Part shown: positions 26,015 to 34,878 of the stretch, in pieces
Layout of the letters: every line of letters starts with the position of its first letter
How positions within the stretch are numbered: position 1 is the stretch's first letter
Notes under the pieces: generated by a model
Seen by the model: only the letters and a program-made list of their open reading frames with translations
Database searches by the model: none
What the model was told of the DNA's origin: nothing
DNA from: Gemmatimonadota bacterium
GTDB taxonomy: Bacteria; Gemmatimonadota; Gemmatimonadetes; Gemmatimonadales; Gemmatimonadaceae
Direction: 5' to 3'
Length of the DNA: 41,486 nucleotides
NCBI GenBank assembly: GCA_021324635.1
Contig: JAJPIS010000089.1
Coordinates: forward strand, 1 to 41,486
Translations under genes and position numbers: made by a program

Positions 26015-27021
26015 CGATCCGCGACGGTGCCCCAGGGCTCGATGACGCCGCCGACCCGCTCACTCGATATCTCGCCGGCGGCGGCACGGCGACGCTCGCG
26101 CTCATGACGTTGCTCGTGCGCCATGGCTCGGTCGTCGCCGCCGAGCGCGCGATCGCGCGCGGAGAACGGGAGGCGTGGGAATCGGAACGTGGCCTCCGGT
26201 GGGGACACCTGCGGTGCGAGCTCGCGCGCCGGAGGACGGCATGCGAGCGGGCGGTGCGGACACTGGCGCGGGTCGACCGGGTGCTCGCGCGAATCGATGC
26301 GCCGGGGGCGGCGGATCCGCTCGCGGCCTGCCGTGAGGCATTCGATGCGGCGGTCGCCGAGTCCCCGGAGGCGAGCGTCGCGCTCTGCTCGCTCGGTGAT
26401 CCGGCGCTGCTCGCCGCGGGGACGCAGGAGATCGTGGAGTGGCTCCTGGCCCGGGGGGTCGTCGGGCCGGGCCGTCGCGTTGTCGGCATCGGGTGCGGGA
26501 CGGGACGGCTCGAGGCGGCGTTGGCGCCGCTCGTCGCCCACGTGCACGGGATCGACATCTCGCCGGCGATGATCGGGGCTGCGCGGGCGCGGTGCCGGGC
26601 GCTGTCCAACGTGCGGCTGGACGTGGGATCCGGTCGTGACCTGACGCCTGTCCCCTCCGGGAGCGCCGACCTGATCTACGCCGTGGACAGCATGCCCTAC
26701 CTCGTTCGGTGCGGCATGCCGCTGGTCGCGACCCACTTCCGGGAGGCCGCGCGCGTCCTCCGGGGGGGCGGTCCGGGCGCTGAGAGGGGCGCCGACAGGG
26801 GCGCCGGGGGCCCGGGGGGCGACCTGGTGATCCTCAACTTCTCCTACCGGGGGCAGCCTGCGCTCGACGCCGCCGACGTTCGGGCGCTCGCGCGGGACAC
26901 CGGTTTCGCGGTCCGGCTCGCTGGGGCACAGCCGTTTGCGCTGTGGGACGCCCGGGCGTACCACCTCCGCCTGGCGACGGCACAGATGTCCAGCGGCGGC
27001 GAGCCCGACCGGCCCACGTGA
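26011..27021 (+). CDS. Class I SAM-dependent methyltransferase with helical N-terminal extension
   Basis: A 336-residue protein. The SAM-binding glycine motif is VVGIGCGTGR (157-166), followed by the acidic D182 in GIDISPAM and the strand DLIYAVDSMPYL. The first about 150 residues are helical, Arg/Ala-rich and not recognised; they may bind the acceptor. A Gly/Arg-rich insertion (about 253-272, DNA about 26765-26824) breaks the domain before its later strands (LVILNFSYRG) and is unusually G-rich. The start ATG overlaps the fusion-protein stop as ATGA. It probably methylates the glycan or its lipid; the acceptor is unknown. Confidence 0.83.
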   Translation: MTIRDGAPGLDDAADPLTRYLAGGGTATLALMTLLVRHGSVVAAERAIARGEREAWESERGLRWGHLRCELARRRTACERAVRTLARVDRVLARIDAPGAADPLAACREAFDAAVAESPEASVALCSLGDPALLAAGTQEIVEWLLARGVVGPGRRVVGIGCGTGRLEAALAPLVAHVHGIDISPAMIGAARARCRALSNVRLDVGSGRDLTPVPSGSADLIYAVDSMPYLVRCGMPLVATHFREAARVLRGGGPGAERGADRGAGGPGGDLVILNFSYRGQPALDAADVRALARDTGFAVRLAGAQPFALWDARAYHLRLATAQMSSGGEPDRPT

Positions 27022-27079
27022 GGGCAACCGAGCAGATGAGTCGATGACGACCACATCGGCCGGTGCGCATGTTGCGTAT

Positions 27080-27105
27080 GGCGGAGGCTGAAATCTCTCT
27101 CCGCC
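27080..27105 (+). promoter_or_regulatory. Hairpin just before the last methyltransferase start
   Basis: The perfect 7-bp arms GGCGGAG (27080-27086) and CTCCGCC (27099-27105) enclose a 12-base A/T-richer loop and end right at the ATG (27106). The left arm holds most of a GGAGG element, which would be masked. It could restrain translation or weakly terminate the main operon. No protein evidence bears on this. Confidence 0.35.
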
Positions 27106-27792
27106 ATGGGAATTGGCCCACTCCGCTTGCCGCCACGCGGTCTCCTGTCGCCGACGAGCCCCGTCGACGCGGTGCTGCGCTACTACACATTCGGTACCGG
27201 CTGGATGTTGCGGCAACGCTTGAAGTGGGCGCGGGATGCGCTCCCGGGCGACCGCTTCGCACGCGTGCTCGAGATCGGCTACGGCAGCGGGATCTTCATG
27301 CACGAGCTCGCGCGGCACACGACCGCGCTGTTCGGCAGCGACGTGCACATGAAGGGCGGTGAGGTACGGGAGCGCCTCGCCCGGGACGGTGTCATCCCCT
27401 TCCTCGTGCGGAGCAGTGGTGACGCGCTGCCCTTTCGCGCTGGCGCGTTCGACGCGGTCGTGATCGTGAGCGCGCTGGAGTTCATCGGGGACCCGGGGCA
27501 GGCCCTCCGGGAAGCCGTTCGCATCGTGCGTCCGGGGGGCGCGGTCGTGTGCGTGACGCCCCGGATCCTCCGCTGGGCCGACCGCATCCACGCGTTTCTG
27601 ACGCGGATCGACCCGGCTGCCGCCGCGCGGCGACGGCGGCGAAGAGGTCGTGCCCGGGTCCAGGAGGCGCTCGCCGATGCGACGCTCGACGCCGAGCGAT
27701 CGCTCCGACCGCGCCTGGCGCCCCGGTTCCTCGCGCCGTACGAGCTGGTCGTCCTGCGACGACTGCCCACGCGCGTCCGGCGATTGGCCTGA
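27106..27792 (+). CDS. Class I SAM-dependent methyltransferase
   Basis: A 228-residue methyltransferase of the UbiE/Methyltransf_11 type. Motif I LEIGYGSGIF is at 55-64, the acidic residue in GSDVHMKG follows, the motif around AFDAVVIVSALEFIGDPGQAL matches the post-I region, and VRPGGAVVCVTPR (about 141-153) is the usual strand-5 block. The C-terminal part is Arg-rich (PAAARRRRRRGRARV), possibly a membrane- or polyanion-binding helix. It is 84 bases behind the previous methyltransferase gene and ends the rightward arm. The substrate is unknown. Confidence 0.83.
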   Translation: MGIGPLRLPPRGLLSPTSPVDAVLRYYTFGTGWMLRQRLKWARDALPGDRFARVLEIGYGSGIFMHELARHTTALFGSDVHMKGGEVRERLARDGVIPFLVRSSGDALPFRAGAFDAVVIVSALEFIGDPGQALREAVRIVRPGGAVVCVTPRILRWADRIHAFLTRIDPAAAARRRRRRGRARVQEALADATLDAERSLRPRLAPRFLAPYELVVLRRLPTRVRRLA

Positions 27793-27797
27793 GGGCG

Positions 27798-27816
27798 ACC
27801 GGCGTCCGCCGCCGGT
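27798..27816. terminator. Short GC-rich hairpin between convergent genes
   Basis: ACCGGCG (27798-27804) and CGCCGGT (27810-27816) form a perfect 7-bp stem with a 5-base loop, 6 bases after the methyltransferase stop and before the convergent LytS-type kinase gene. It may serve as a terminator for both strands. No T-run is present. Confidence 0.4.
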
Positions 27817-27850
27817 GCGCGAGCCGGAGACGCAGCCGCCCGGGAGGCTG

Positions 27851-29020
27851 CTACGCGCGACCCTCCGGCCGGGCGTCCCGGTCCGGACGGAAGGGAATGC
27901 GGAGGGTCGCGAGCGTGCCGCCACCCGGCGCGGGCCCGAGCGTGAACTCGTGGTCGTCCGCGTACTCCTGCCGGAGCCGGGCACGGGTCGCCGTCAGTCC
28001 GACACCTTCGCGAAGCGAGCCGGACGCGGGAAGACCGACCCCATCGTCGCGCACCGCGATCCGCAACTGGTCGCCCTCACGCCGCACCTGTACGGCGATG
28101 TGCCCGGGCGCGGCACGTGGCGAGATGCCGTGCCGAATCGCGTTCTCCACGATCGGCTGCAAGAGCAGGCGTGGGACGACGGCCCGCTCCGCGGCCGGGT
28201 CGACCGCCATGGTGACCCCGAGGCGCTCGCCAAAGCGCGCCCGCTGGATCTCGACGTAGGTCGTGAGGAAGCGGACCTCGTCGTGGAGGGTCGTCAGCCC
28301 GTCATCGACACTGGCGAGGGCGTAGCGGAGTAGGTCGCTGAGCCGAGCGATCGTGCGCTCGGCCTGCGTCGGGTCGCTTCGAACGAGGGCGGCGACGGCG
28401 TTCAGCGTGTTGAACAGGAAGTGCGGCTGGAGCTGTGTCGTCACGGCATCGAGGCGCGCCTCGGCGAGCTCGCGCTGGAGTCGCGCGGCGGCAACCTGGC
28501 GCTCCCGAGACTCTCGGCCGTATGCGACCGCCTGGACGGCCGCCACGATCAGGCCGTAGATCAGGATGAAGCTCGTGAGGCCGCCCACGACGTCGCGCCC
28601 CACCACCGTCCACATCGAGCGCTGGATCTCGGTCGACGGGAGCGCCCACTCGAGCAGGCCCATGATGGCGCCACCCACGAGCGCGAAGCCGATCGCCGCA
28701 CCGGCATGGATCGCGATGGCACGCTGGCGTCCGACCACGCGGGCCCGCAAGGCCACCAGCACAGCCAGCGGGGCGAGCAGGGCACACGGCACCCACATCT
28801 CGATCTGGTCGACCAACGCATCGCTGAACGTCACCCGGTTGCCGCTGATCCCGGCGGACACCCACGACTGCCCGGCGACGATCATCGTCAGCGCGGCCCA
28901 GCATGCGAGATCGATCGCCGCCCACCGCGCCACCGTGGTCCACCATGCCGGGCGGCCCAGGAGCGCACGGCCACGTGCGGGGACGGCAGATGTCAGCGCC
29001 GGGTGCGGGACGGACGTCAT
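27851..29020 (-). CDS. LytS/YehU-type sensor histidine kinase
   Basis: A 389-residue membrane kinase. Four hydrophobic segments (about 30-50, 74-92, 103-123, 142-165) precede a coiled-coil region (about 170-192). The His_kinase domain has LQPHFLFNTLNAVAAL (197-212) with phosphoacceptor H200, and the ATPase domain has VENAIRHGI (291-299, N293) and DDGVGL (325-330). Such kinases normally pair with a LytTR-domain response regulator, and none is adjacent. It starts 7 bases after the aminotransferase stop, so the two are probably cotranscribed. The signal sensed is unknown. Confidence 0.9.
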   Translation of the reverse strand: MTSVPHPALTSAVPARGRALLGRPAWWTTVARWAAIDLACWAALTMIVAGQSWVSAGISGNRVTFSDALVDQIEMWVPCALLAPLAVLVALRARVVGRQRAIAIHAGAAIGFALVGGAIMGLLEWALPSTEIQRSMWTVVGRDVVGGLTSFILIYGLIVAAVQAVAYGRESRERQVAAARLQRELAEARLDAVTTQLQPHFLFNTLNAVAALVRSDPTQAERTIARLSDLLRYALASVDDGLTTLHDEVRFLTTYVEIQRARFGERLGVTMAVDPAAERAVVPRLLLQPIVENAIRHGISPRAAPGHIAVQVRREGDQLRIAVRDDGVGLPASGSLREGVGLTATRARLRQEYADDHEFTLGPAPGGGTLATLRIPFRPDRDARPEGRA

Positions 29021-29027
29021 CTCGGGG

Positions 29028-30383
29028 TCACGCCCTCTGGTGAGCCGGCGCGTGAACGGCCTTGATCACCCGCTCCACCTCCGGCAGGACCCGCTCGATG
29101 TCGGCCAACGATACGGCGCCGGCGGACAGGCGGAACCAGCCGGTGTCCTCGTCGACCCCGAACGCCTGGAAGGGCACCGCCGCGAACGCCGCCTCGCGGA
29201 GCAGGTACAGGCGGATGTCCTCGTTGGTGCGCAGCACCTCGCCGGCGGGAGTCCGCATGCCGGTCAGGGCGAACCGCGCGCTCAGGTACATCGCGCCGGC
29301 CGGCGGGATCGCGTCGACGGGAAGCCCGCGCGCGCGCATCGCGACGATCCCGCGATAGAGCGCGTCGAGCCGCGACTGGAGCTCCTGCTTCATGTGGCGG
29401 TGATACTCGGCGATCGCCTCCCGCGCGGCGAGGAGGGCCGCGGTCGCCACCTGCTCCGGGCGCGGCGCCCACGCGCCGACGTGCCCGATGAAGTCTCCCA
29501 TGCTGCGAACGAGGTCGGTGGGTCCCAGGATCCAGCCCACGCGGAGCCCGGTCGCGGCAAAGGACTTCGAGATCGCATCGACCGCGACCGTGTAGGGCGC
29601 AATCTCGGGGCGGAGCGCGACCGGCGTGGCGTGCCGCACATCCCGAAACGTCAGCATCCAGTAGACCTGATCGTACAGGAGGTAGAGCGGCCGCTCACGC
29701 CCGGCGCGCCGCGCATTCTCCTCGAGCACGAGATCGCAGATCCCGGCGAGCGCCTGCGGGTCGAGCACGGTGCCGGTCGGGTTGAGCGGTGAGTTGAGCA
29801 CCAGCAGGCGTGCGCCACGGAGCACCGGCTCGAGCGTGGAACGCGTCGGTTGGAAGGCCGTCGCCGCGTGGCACGGCACCGGCACGGCGCGACCGCCGAC
29901 GAGCTGGCAGTAATACGCGTTGTTCCACGACGGCACCGAGTACACGACGCGGTCGCCGGGATCGACGAGCGTGCGGTACGCGGCGTAGATCACCGGTCGG
30001 GCGCCACTCGCGACCAGCACGCCGTCGAGCGGGTAGTCGAGGCCGAGGAGGTCCCGACTGTAGCTACGGATCGCCTCTCGCAGCGCCGGCACGCCGACGC
30101 CGGGGGGATAGTTCGTCTCCCCGGCCCGGAGCGCCGCTTCGATGTGCTCGCGCAGGAGGGTCGGGATGGGGAACTGGCGGGAGTCGAAATCACCCACCGT
30201 GAGATTGCAGACGGAGCGGCCCTGCGCGAGGAGGGCCCGAACGTCGTTGGCGACCTTGAGGATCGCCGACCCCATCATCCCGCCGGCCATCGCCGACAGG
30301 CGCCGTGCGGCCGGCCCGTCGCCGTCCCACATCGGCGGCCGATCCGACTGCCGCTGCTCCATCGTGCCCTGGACCTGTGCCAT
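29028..30383 (-). CDS. PLP-dependent aminotransferase, class I/II
   Basis: A 451-residue fold-type I aminotransferase like aspartate/aromatic aminotransferases. LTVGDFDSRQFPIP (61-74) and GETNYPPGVG (88-97) are the substrate-side blocks, PSWNNAYY (151-158) carries the ring-stacking region, NSPLNPTGT (197-205) holds the cofactor-contacting Asn, YDQVYW has D238 and Y241, and the Schiff-base lysine is K273 in DAISKSF. ATG at 30383 is chosen, without a clear ribosome binding site. An in-frame ATG at 30509, only 7 bases after the DUF1080 gene stop, would add 42 residues of low-complexity sequence and close the gap. Confidence 0.9.
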   Translation of the reverse strand: MAQVQGTMEQRQSDRPPMWDGDGPAARRLSAMAGGMMGSAILKVANDVRALLAQGRSVCNLTVGDFDSRQFPIPTLLREHIEAALRAGETNYPPGVGVPALREAIRSYSRDLLGLDYPLDGVLVASGARPVIYAAYRTLVDPGDRVVYSVPSWNNAYYCQLVGGRAVPVPCHAATAFQPTRSTLEPVLRGARLLVLNSPLNPTGTVLDPQALAGICDLVLEENARRAGRERPLYLLYDQVYWMLTFRDVRHATPVALRPEIAPYTVAVDAISKSFAATGLRVGWILGPTDLVRSMGDFIGHVGAWAPRPEQVATAALLAAREAIAEYHRHMKQELQSRLDALYRGIVAMRARGLPVDAIPPAGAMYLSARFALTGMRTPAGEVLRTNEDIRLYLLREAAFAAVPFQAFGVDEDTGWFRLSAGAVSLADIERVLPEVERVIKAVHAPAHQRA

Positions 30384-30516
30384 CGTCGTCAGTTCGGTGG
30401 AAGGTGCGGAGGCGAGCGCCGCGTGCGGCCGCCGGGTGAAACTTATCGTGGGACCGGGCGCCGACGCACCTTGGGCGAGGGCCGGCTCCGACGCGGTCGC
30501 CTTCGACATGGCCGGT

Positions 30517-31281
30517 CTAGAGCGTCCGGATCCGGACGTTCCGGATGGCGAGCGATCCGCTGTGGTCGCCCTGGATACCGATGTGCCCCCGGGATGCCCT
30601 GCCGTAGTCGGGCCAGGCGGCGAACTTGCTGGCCTTGACCCGGCGGAGCCAGTCGGGGCTGCCGAGGTCGTACGCGAGCAACCGCCGGCCGTTGAGCCAA
30701 TGCTCGACGTGGGAGCCGTGCACGACGATGCGTGTCGTGTTCCACTCACCCGCACGCTTCACGATCCCCGGAGGCGACGGGTACAACCCGTAGTCCGATC
30801 CGGCGGCGGTCAGGCGGCTCTTGCCGTCCGGCGCGTTGGCGTCGTCCAGCAACTGGTACTCGGGTCCACTCCAGTAGACGTGGTCGTACTCCTCGGTCGC
30901 GCGGTAGAAGATGCCGGAGTTGCCTCCCGTGGCGATCTTCCACTCCAGGGAGAGCTCGAAGTCCCGAAACTGCTCCACGGTCACGATGTCGCCGGTGACG
31001 CCGGCTTTGGTCAGTGTCCCGTCGGCGACACGCCATCCGGCCGGCATGCTGTCGGACCGGTACCCGCGCCAGCCCGCGGTCGTGTGGCCGTCGAACAGGA
31101 GCCGCCATCCCTCGCGGCGCTCGGCGTCGGTCAGCGCGGAGGTCTGGGCCCGTGCGGGAGCGGCCGCGGGGCCCAGGCCGCCGATCGCCGCCGCTCCGAG
31201 GACGGCGAGCGCGAGGGACCGCCGGCGAGCCGCGGGGCGCGCGGTGCGGGTCATCCCGGTTCCAGGTGCTGGCGTCGTCAT
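30517..31281 (-). CDS. Exported DUF1080 (3-keto-disaccharide hydrolase-like) protein
   Basis: A 254-residue secreted protein. An Arg-rich n-region and hydrophobic stretch (about 19-44, ending A-P-A-R-A-Q) form a signal peptide. The mature part is a concanavalin-like beta-sandwich: [16 protein letters not shown] (56-71), [20 protein letters not shown] (108-127) and GPEYQLLDD (139-147) are family hallmarks. DUF1080 proteins have been linked to hydrolysis of 3-keto-glycosides. The gene overlaps the preceding exported Gfo/Idh gene as ATGA, a pairing that fits one enzyme oxidising a sugar to the 3-keto form and the other cleaving it (inference). The second ATG (31254) is an alternative start. Confidence 0.9.
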   Translation of the reverse strand: MTTPAPGTGMTRTARPAARRRSLALAVLGAAAIGGLGPAAAPARAQTSALTDAERREGWRLLFDGHTTAGWRGYRSDSMPAGWRVADGTLTKAGVTGDIVTVEQFRDFELSLEWKIATGGNSGIFYRATEEYDHVYWSGPEYQLLDDANAPDGKSRLTAAGSDYGLYPSPPGIVKRAGEWNTTRIVVHGSHVEHWLNGRRLLAYDLGSPDWLRRVKASKFAAWPDYGRASRGHIGIQGDHSGSLAIRNVRIRTL

Positions 31282-32822
31282 ATGCTCCACCCGTCGCGGT
31301 ACTCGCGGGTCAGATACTGGTTGGCGTCGGGCACGTTCGTCACCCGCATGGCGGACGCGTCGTAGAGTATCTTCTGGCCTTGCCCGCTGCGCAATGCGAC
31401 AATGCCGAGCAGCATGGTCTCGGTGAGTTGGGCCGCGTACTCGATCGGCGAGCTGGCCGCCGCCTGCCCCTTGCACGCTCTGGCCCAGTTGAGCTCGTGG
31501 CTCCACGGGATGCGCGGGTACCGTTGCGGCACGAGCGCCGCCTCGGCCATGAGCGCAGCCGGATAGACCCGCGGATTCGCGCCGTAGGTCTCGTTCACGA
31601 GAATGCCCCGCTCACCGACGAAGATCACGCCGCCCTCGCTCTTCAGCACGACATCGTCCGGCAGCAGAGCCGGGCGCGGTGGGTAGAGACCTCCGTCGTA
31701 CCAGGTGAGCCTCACCGGCGGCTGCGCCCCGCGCGCGGGGAACTCGTAATGCACCGTGGTGGCGATCGGATAGGAGACGGCGCGCCGGTGTGCGGCACCG
31801 GTCACGGAGCCGGCGCCGGGTGTCCCGCCGGGGACGAAGACGGTGCCCCACGGCGTGGAACTCGCTTCCACGCTCGATGGGTACGTGAGCCCGAGGGCCC
31901 AGTAGGGCTGATCGATGAGGTGCGCACCCATGTCGCCGAGGGCGCCGACGCCGAAGTCCGTCCAACCGCGCCAGTTGAACGGGTGATAGATGGGATGGTA
32001 GGGGACGTCCTCGGCCACGGGCCCGAGGAAGAGATCCCAGCGCAACGCGTCCGGGCGAGCGGCCGTCCCCATCGCCGCGGCCAGGACATCGTTCACATGC
32101 TGGGCGGTCCACGGGTTGTCGAACGGGTCCGGCGTGGCCGGCGCCGGGCTCGCCCCCGGGCGCGGGATCCCTTGCGGCCAATAGACGAGCGGGCGGTTCG
32201 TCCAGACGTGCACCTCGTGCACGGGCCCGATGAGACCGGCCTGGATCCACTCGTTGATGAGGCGGGCGCCGTCGGACGAGTGCCCCTGGTTCCCCATCTG
32301 GGTGACGATCCGGGGATGCGCCAGCGCGGTGGCACGCAGCACCCGCGCTTCGTGCACCGAGTACGTGAGCGGTTTCTGCACGTATACATGCTTGCCCATC
32401 TCCATCGCCATCTTGGCGATGACGGCGTGCAAATGGTCGGGCGTGGCGATGACGACCGCGTCGATGTGCTTCTCGCGGTGCAGCATCTCGCGGAAGTCCG
32501 CGTAGCGCTTCGCGGCGGCGAACTGCGCCTGGAACCGTGGCGCGCCGGGCCGCGTCGTGCCGTCGCGGTTTGTCAACCGCGCGGTCGCGTTGTGTTCGGC
32601 GTAGGGGAAGTCCACATCGCAGACGGCCACGAGCTGCTCCGTGGCAGCGAGCGCGAAGGCATTGTTCGATCCCATCCCGCCCAAGCCGACGATGGCGATG
32701 TTCAACGTATCGCTGGGCGCCTGATAGCCGCGGCCGAGCACGTGCCGAGGAACGATCATCGCGCCGAGGGCGAGCGCGCCGGCGTCGGCGACGAACTCGC
32801 GGCGAGTGACCTGGTGGGACAT
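31278..32822 (-). CDS. Tat-exported Gfo/Idh/MocA-family oxidoreductase
   Basis: A 514-residue oxidoreductase with a twin-arginine signal, TRREFV (6-11), followed by a hydrophobic segment. The NAD-binding [10 protein letters not shown] is at 45-54 and the catalytic-lysine motif [10 protein letters not shown] at 147-156 (K150). [16 protein letters not shown] is the active-site block with Asp and His. Export after cofactor loading is usual for Tat members of this family. GGAG lies 8 bases before the ATG at 32822; the frame to 32990 is not needed. It probably heads an operon with the DUF1080 gene, and perhaps the aminotransferase and kinase genes. The substrate is most likely a sugar or glycoside. 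Confidence 0.92.
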   Translation of the reverse strand: MSHQVTRREFVADAGALALGAMIVPRHVLGRGYQAPSDTLNIAIVGLGGMGSNNAFALAATEQLVAVCDVDFPYAEHNATARLTNRDGTTRPGAPRFQAQFAAAKRYADFREMLHREKHIDAVVIATPDHLHAVIAKMAMEMGKHVYVQKPLTYSVHEARVLRATALAHPRIVTQMGNQGHSSDGARLINEWIQAGLIGPVHEVHVWTNRPLVYWPQGIPRPGASPAPATPDPFDNPWTAQHVNDVLAAAMGTAARPDALRWDLFLGPVAEDVPYHPIYHPFNWRGWTDFGVGALGDMGAHLIDQPYWALGLTYPSSVEASSTPWGTVFVPGGTPGAGSVTGAAHRRAVSYPIATTVHYEFPARGAQPPVRLTWYDGGLYPPRPALLPDDVVLKSEGGVIFVGERGILVNETYGANPRVYPAALMAEAALVPQRYPRIPWSHELNWARACKGQAAASSPIEYAAQLTETMLLGIVALRSGQGQKILYDASAMRVTNVPDANQYLTREYRDGWSI

Positions 32823-33406
32823 GGCTGCTCCGATCGGGAACGCGGATACGATCGCCCGCGGCCCGGCGCCGCGCCAGGCGCGTCGGCGGCCTGCGGGCCG
32901 GATCCGTACTCGCATGCGACGTTCGCCTCCCGGACAGGTCGAAGGGCTGCGGTCAGTGCCTCGAGAGATGGATGCCCTGGTCCGGGGCACAGCTCGATGC
33001 CGGGCCCGGCGCCGCCGACCTCATGTCGCGGCCGGTGGCGCGGAGCAGCAGGCCGAGGGCGGCCACTGTCTTCCCCTTAGGGGTACCCGTGTTGACAATG
33101 AGGACCCGGACAGCACTACGTTGATCGCGCTGCTCGGCATCTCGGCAACCGACGCCTCCCGGGGCATGACCCTCCTGGCTACACCGGTGTTCCCGGCGCT
33201 CGTCACGGCGGGCAGGTCGCTCCTCCCGCGGGTCGAGGGCTTCGCCCGGCTCGATCATCGTCAACGGGTCACGGTTCGCAGGGTCCGAGCGCGCGTGGAT
33301 ACGCGGCGCGACCATGCGCGCGGCCACCAGTCCGAGCTCGGGGTCATCGACCGCGATCCGAGCCGCCCGGCGTCGCGGCACGGATGAGCGAGGTCACGGG
33401 GTCGGT
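32823..33406. other. 584-base region with no intact gene
   Basis: Between the divergent Gfo/Idh and cobB genes. Open frames on both strands (for example plus 32806-33387 and minus 32953-33381) have no recognisable domain apart from a CobO-like P-loop stretch on the minus strand at 33022-33111. Upstream of cobB, a 10-codon ORF (33384-33416, [10 protein letters not shown]) overlaps the cobB start. Promoters for the Gfo/Idh gene (minus) and cobB (plus) should lie here, but I find no clear -10/-35 pair and no recognisable cobalamin riboswitch. Confidence 0.6.
33022..33111 (-). pseudogene. cobO: CobO-like adenosyltransferase fragment (P-loop region only)
   Basis: Thirty codons on the minus strand read VRVLIVNTGTPKGKT followed by VAALGLLLRATGRDM. 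This matches the start of cob(I)yrinic acid a,c-diamide adenosyltransferase (CobO), where LLIVNTGDGKGKTTAALG-x-LRAxGxGM is typical, including the unusual short P-loop G-x3-GKT. Sequence on both sides does not match CobO, and a stop follows about 21 codons on. The open frame upstream shows no homology. I infer a remnant of a CobO gene (normally about 180-200 residues). Its closeness to cobB and a broken cobQ raises the likelihood, but chance similarity over 30 residues is possible. Confidence 0.5.
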
Positions 33407-34804
33407 GTGGCGTTGAGCGTCCCGCGGCTCGTTGTCGCGGCCGCTGCCAGTGGTGCGGGCAAGACGACCCTCACCGTGGCGCTCCTGCGGCTCGCCCGTG
33501 GTCGCGGGCTACGCGTCGCGCCGTTCAAAGTCGGTCCCGACTACATCGATCCAACCCATCACGCCGTCGCGGCAGGCCGGCCGAGCCGCAATCTCGACGG
33601 GTGGTTGCTCCCACACAGCACGATACTCACCCTCTTTGGCCGGGCGACGACCGGACCGCACGCCGCAGACCTGGCGGTGATCGAGGGAGTGATGGGGCTC
33701 TTCGACGGACGCTCGGGGATCGCCGACGACGGCTCGACCGCAGAGATGGCGAAGCTGTTGCGCGCACCCGTGCTGCTCCTGCTCGACGTGGGGGCGATGG
33801 CGCGCACCGCGGGCGCCGTCGTGCACGGGCTCCACCGCTTCGATGCGGGACTTCGGCTGTCCGGGGTCGTGCTCAATCGTGTCGCCGGCGATCGGCACTA
33901 CGCCCTCTGCGCCGACGCCATCCGCGCCCGCACGGGGCTCCCGGTGCTCGGCTGGTTGCCCGAGGACCCGGCCGTCGCCGTCCCCGGACGGGATCTCGGT
34001 CTCGTGCTCGCGGGCGAGCACCCGATGGACCTCGACCGACTGGCCACGCGCGCCGCCGAGACGCTGGACCTCGATGCGCTGCTGGCCCTCGCGCGCACGG
34101 CACCCGTCCTGGACGTCGAACCGACTCCCGGCCCCCCGCCGCTCTCGGTGGCGCGCCCGCGGGCGCGGATCGCGGTGGCGCGGGACGCGGCCTTCGACTT
34201 CTACTACGAGGACAATCTCGATCTCCTGCGGGACCTCGGCGCCGAGCTCGTGACATTTTCGCCCATCGCCGATGCCGCGCTTCCCGACGGCGCGGGTGCG
34301 CTCTACATCGGCGGCGGTTACCCGGAGCTGCACGCGGCGCGGTTGGCCGAGAACCGCGCGATGTGCGCTGCGGTCCGCGCGTTCGCTGCGTCGGGACGCG
34401 CCGTGTACGCCGAGTGCGGCGGCCTCATGTACCTGACCGAGGCGCTCATCGACAGCGCCGGCATGCGCCACGAGATGGCCGGAGTGGTGCCCGGCGTCTC
34501 GCGGATGGCGGACCGGGTGACGCTCGGTTACCGCGAGGCGACGGCGCTCCGCGACACACCGATCGCGTGCGCCGGGCAGCGGATCCGTGCGCACGAGTTC
34601 CACTACTCGGTGCTCGAGTCTGCGCGGGGCATACCCGCGTACCGACAGGCGGGCGCCGACGCGACCGAGGGCATCGTGGCCGGCCCTCGCGACAACGTGC
34701 TCGCGTCCTATCTGCACCTTCATTTCGCGACCGATCCCGCGCTCGCCCACCGGTTCGTGGCTTCCGCGTCGCGCGCGCACCTGCCGGACGGCGGCCGTGG
34801 CTGA
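33407..34804 (+). CDS. cobB: Cobyrinate a,c-diamide synthase
   Basis: A 465-residue CbiA/CobB-type enzyme that amidates the a and c side chains of cobyrinate in cobalamin synthesis, using ATP and glutamine. The ATPase half has P-loop [10 protein letters not shown] (12-21), [12 protein letters not shown] (41-52) and EGVMGLFDG (93-101). The glutaminase half has [11 protein letters not shown] (300-310), the nucleophile C337 in [12 protein letters not shown] and the late SYLHLHF (434-440). All key residues are present, and the length is normal. The start is GTG at 33407 or TTG at 33413; neither has a strong ribosome binding site. Both flanking cobalamin genes are broken, so its present role is uncertain. 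Confidence 0.92.
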   Translation: MALSVPRLVVAAAASGAGKTTLTVALLRLARGRGLRVAPFKVGPDYIDPTHHAVAAGRPSRNLDGWLLPHSTILTLFGRATTGPHAADLAVIEGVMGLFDGRSGIADDGSTAEMAKLLRAPVLLLLDVGAMARTAGAVVHGLHRFDAGLRLSGVVLNRVAGDRHYALCADAIRARTGLPVLGWLPEDPAVAVPGRDLGLVLAGEHPMDLDRLATRAAETLDLDALLALARTAPVLDVEPTPGPPPLSVARPRARIAVARDAAFDFYYEDNLDLLRDLGAELVTFSPIADAALPDGAGALYIGGGYPELHAARLAENRAMCAAVRAFAASGRAVYAECGGLMYLTEALIDSAGMRHEMAGVVPGVSRMADRVTLGYREATALRDTPIACAGQRIRAHEFHYSVLESARGIPAYRQAGADATEGIVAGPRDNVLASYLHLHFATDPALAHRFVASASRAHLPDGGRG

Positions 34805-34878
34805 GTGGATCGGCATCCGCGGACCCTGTGCTCCGGCCCGAACATCCTGCGCCTCATCGCGTCGGCACCGGTCGCGCG

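Noticed and set aside
25777-27984. 735-codon open frame on the minus strand opposite the two methyltransferases
   Set aside because: No domain recognisable, and the plus-strand genes have SAM motifs and coupled starts.
31014-33080. 688-codon open frame on the plus strand opposite the Gfo/Idh gene
   Set aside because: Antisense shadow with no domain; the minus-strand gene has a Tat signal and NAD motif.
32806-33387. 193-codon open frame on the plus strand before cobB
   Set aside because: No recognisable domain, and it begins inside the divergent Gfo/Idh gene.
32823-33406. Cobalamin riboswitch upstream of cobB
   Set aside because: I looked for a B12-box-like element and a leader before cobB and found nothing convincing.
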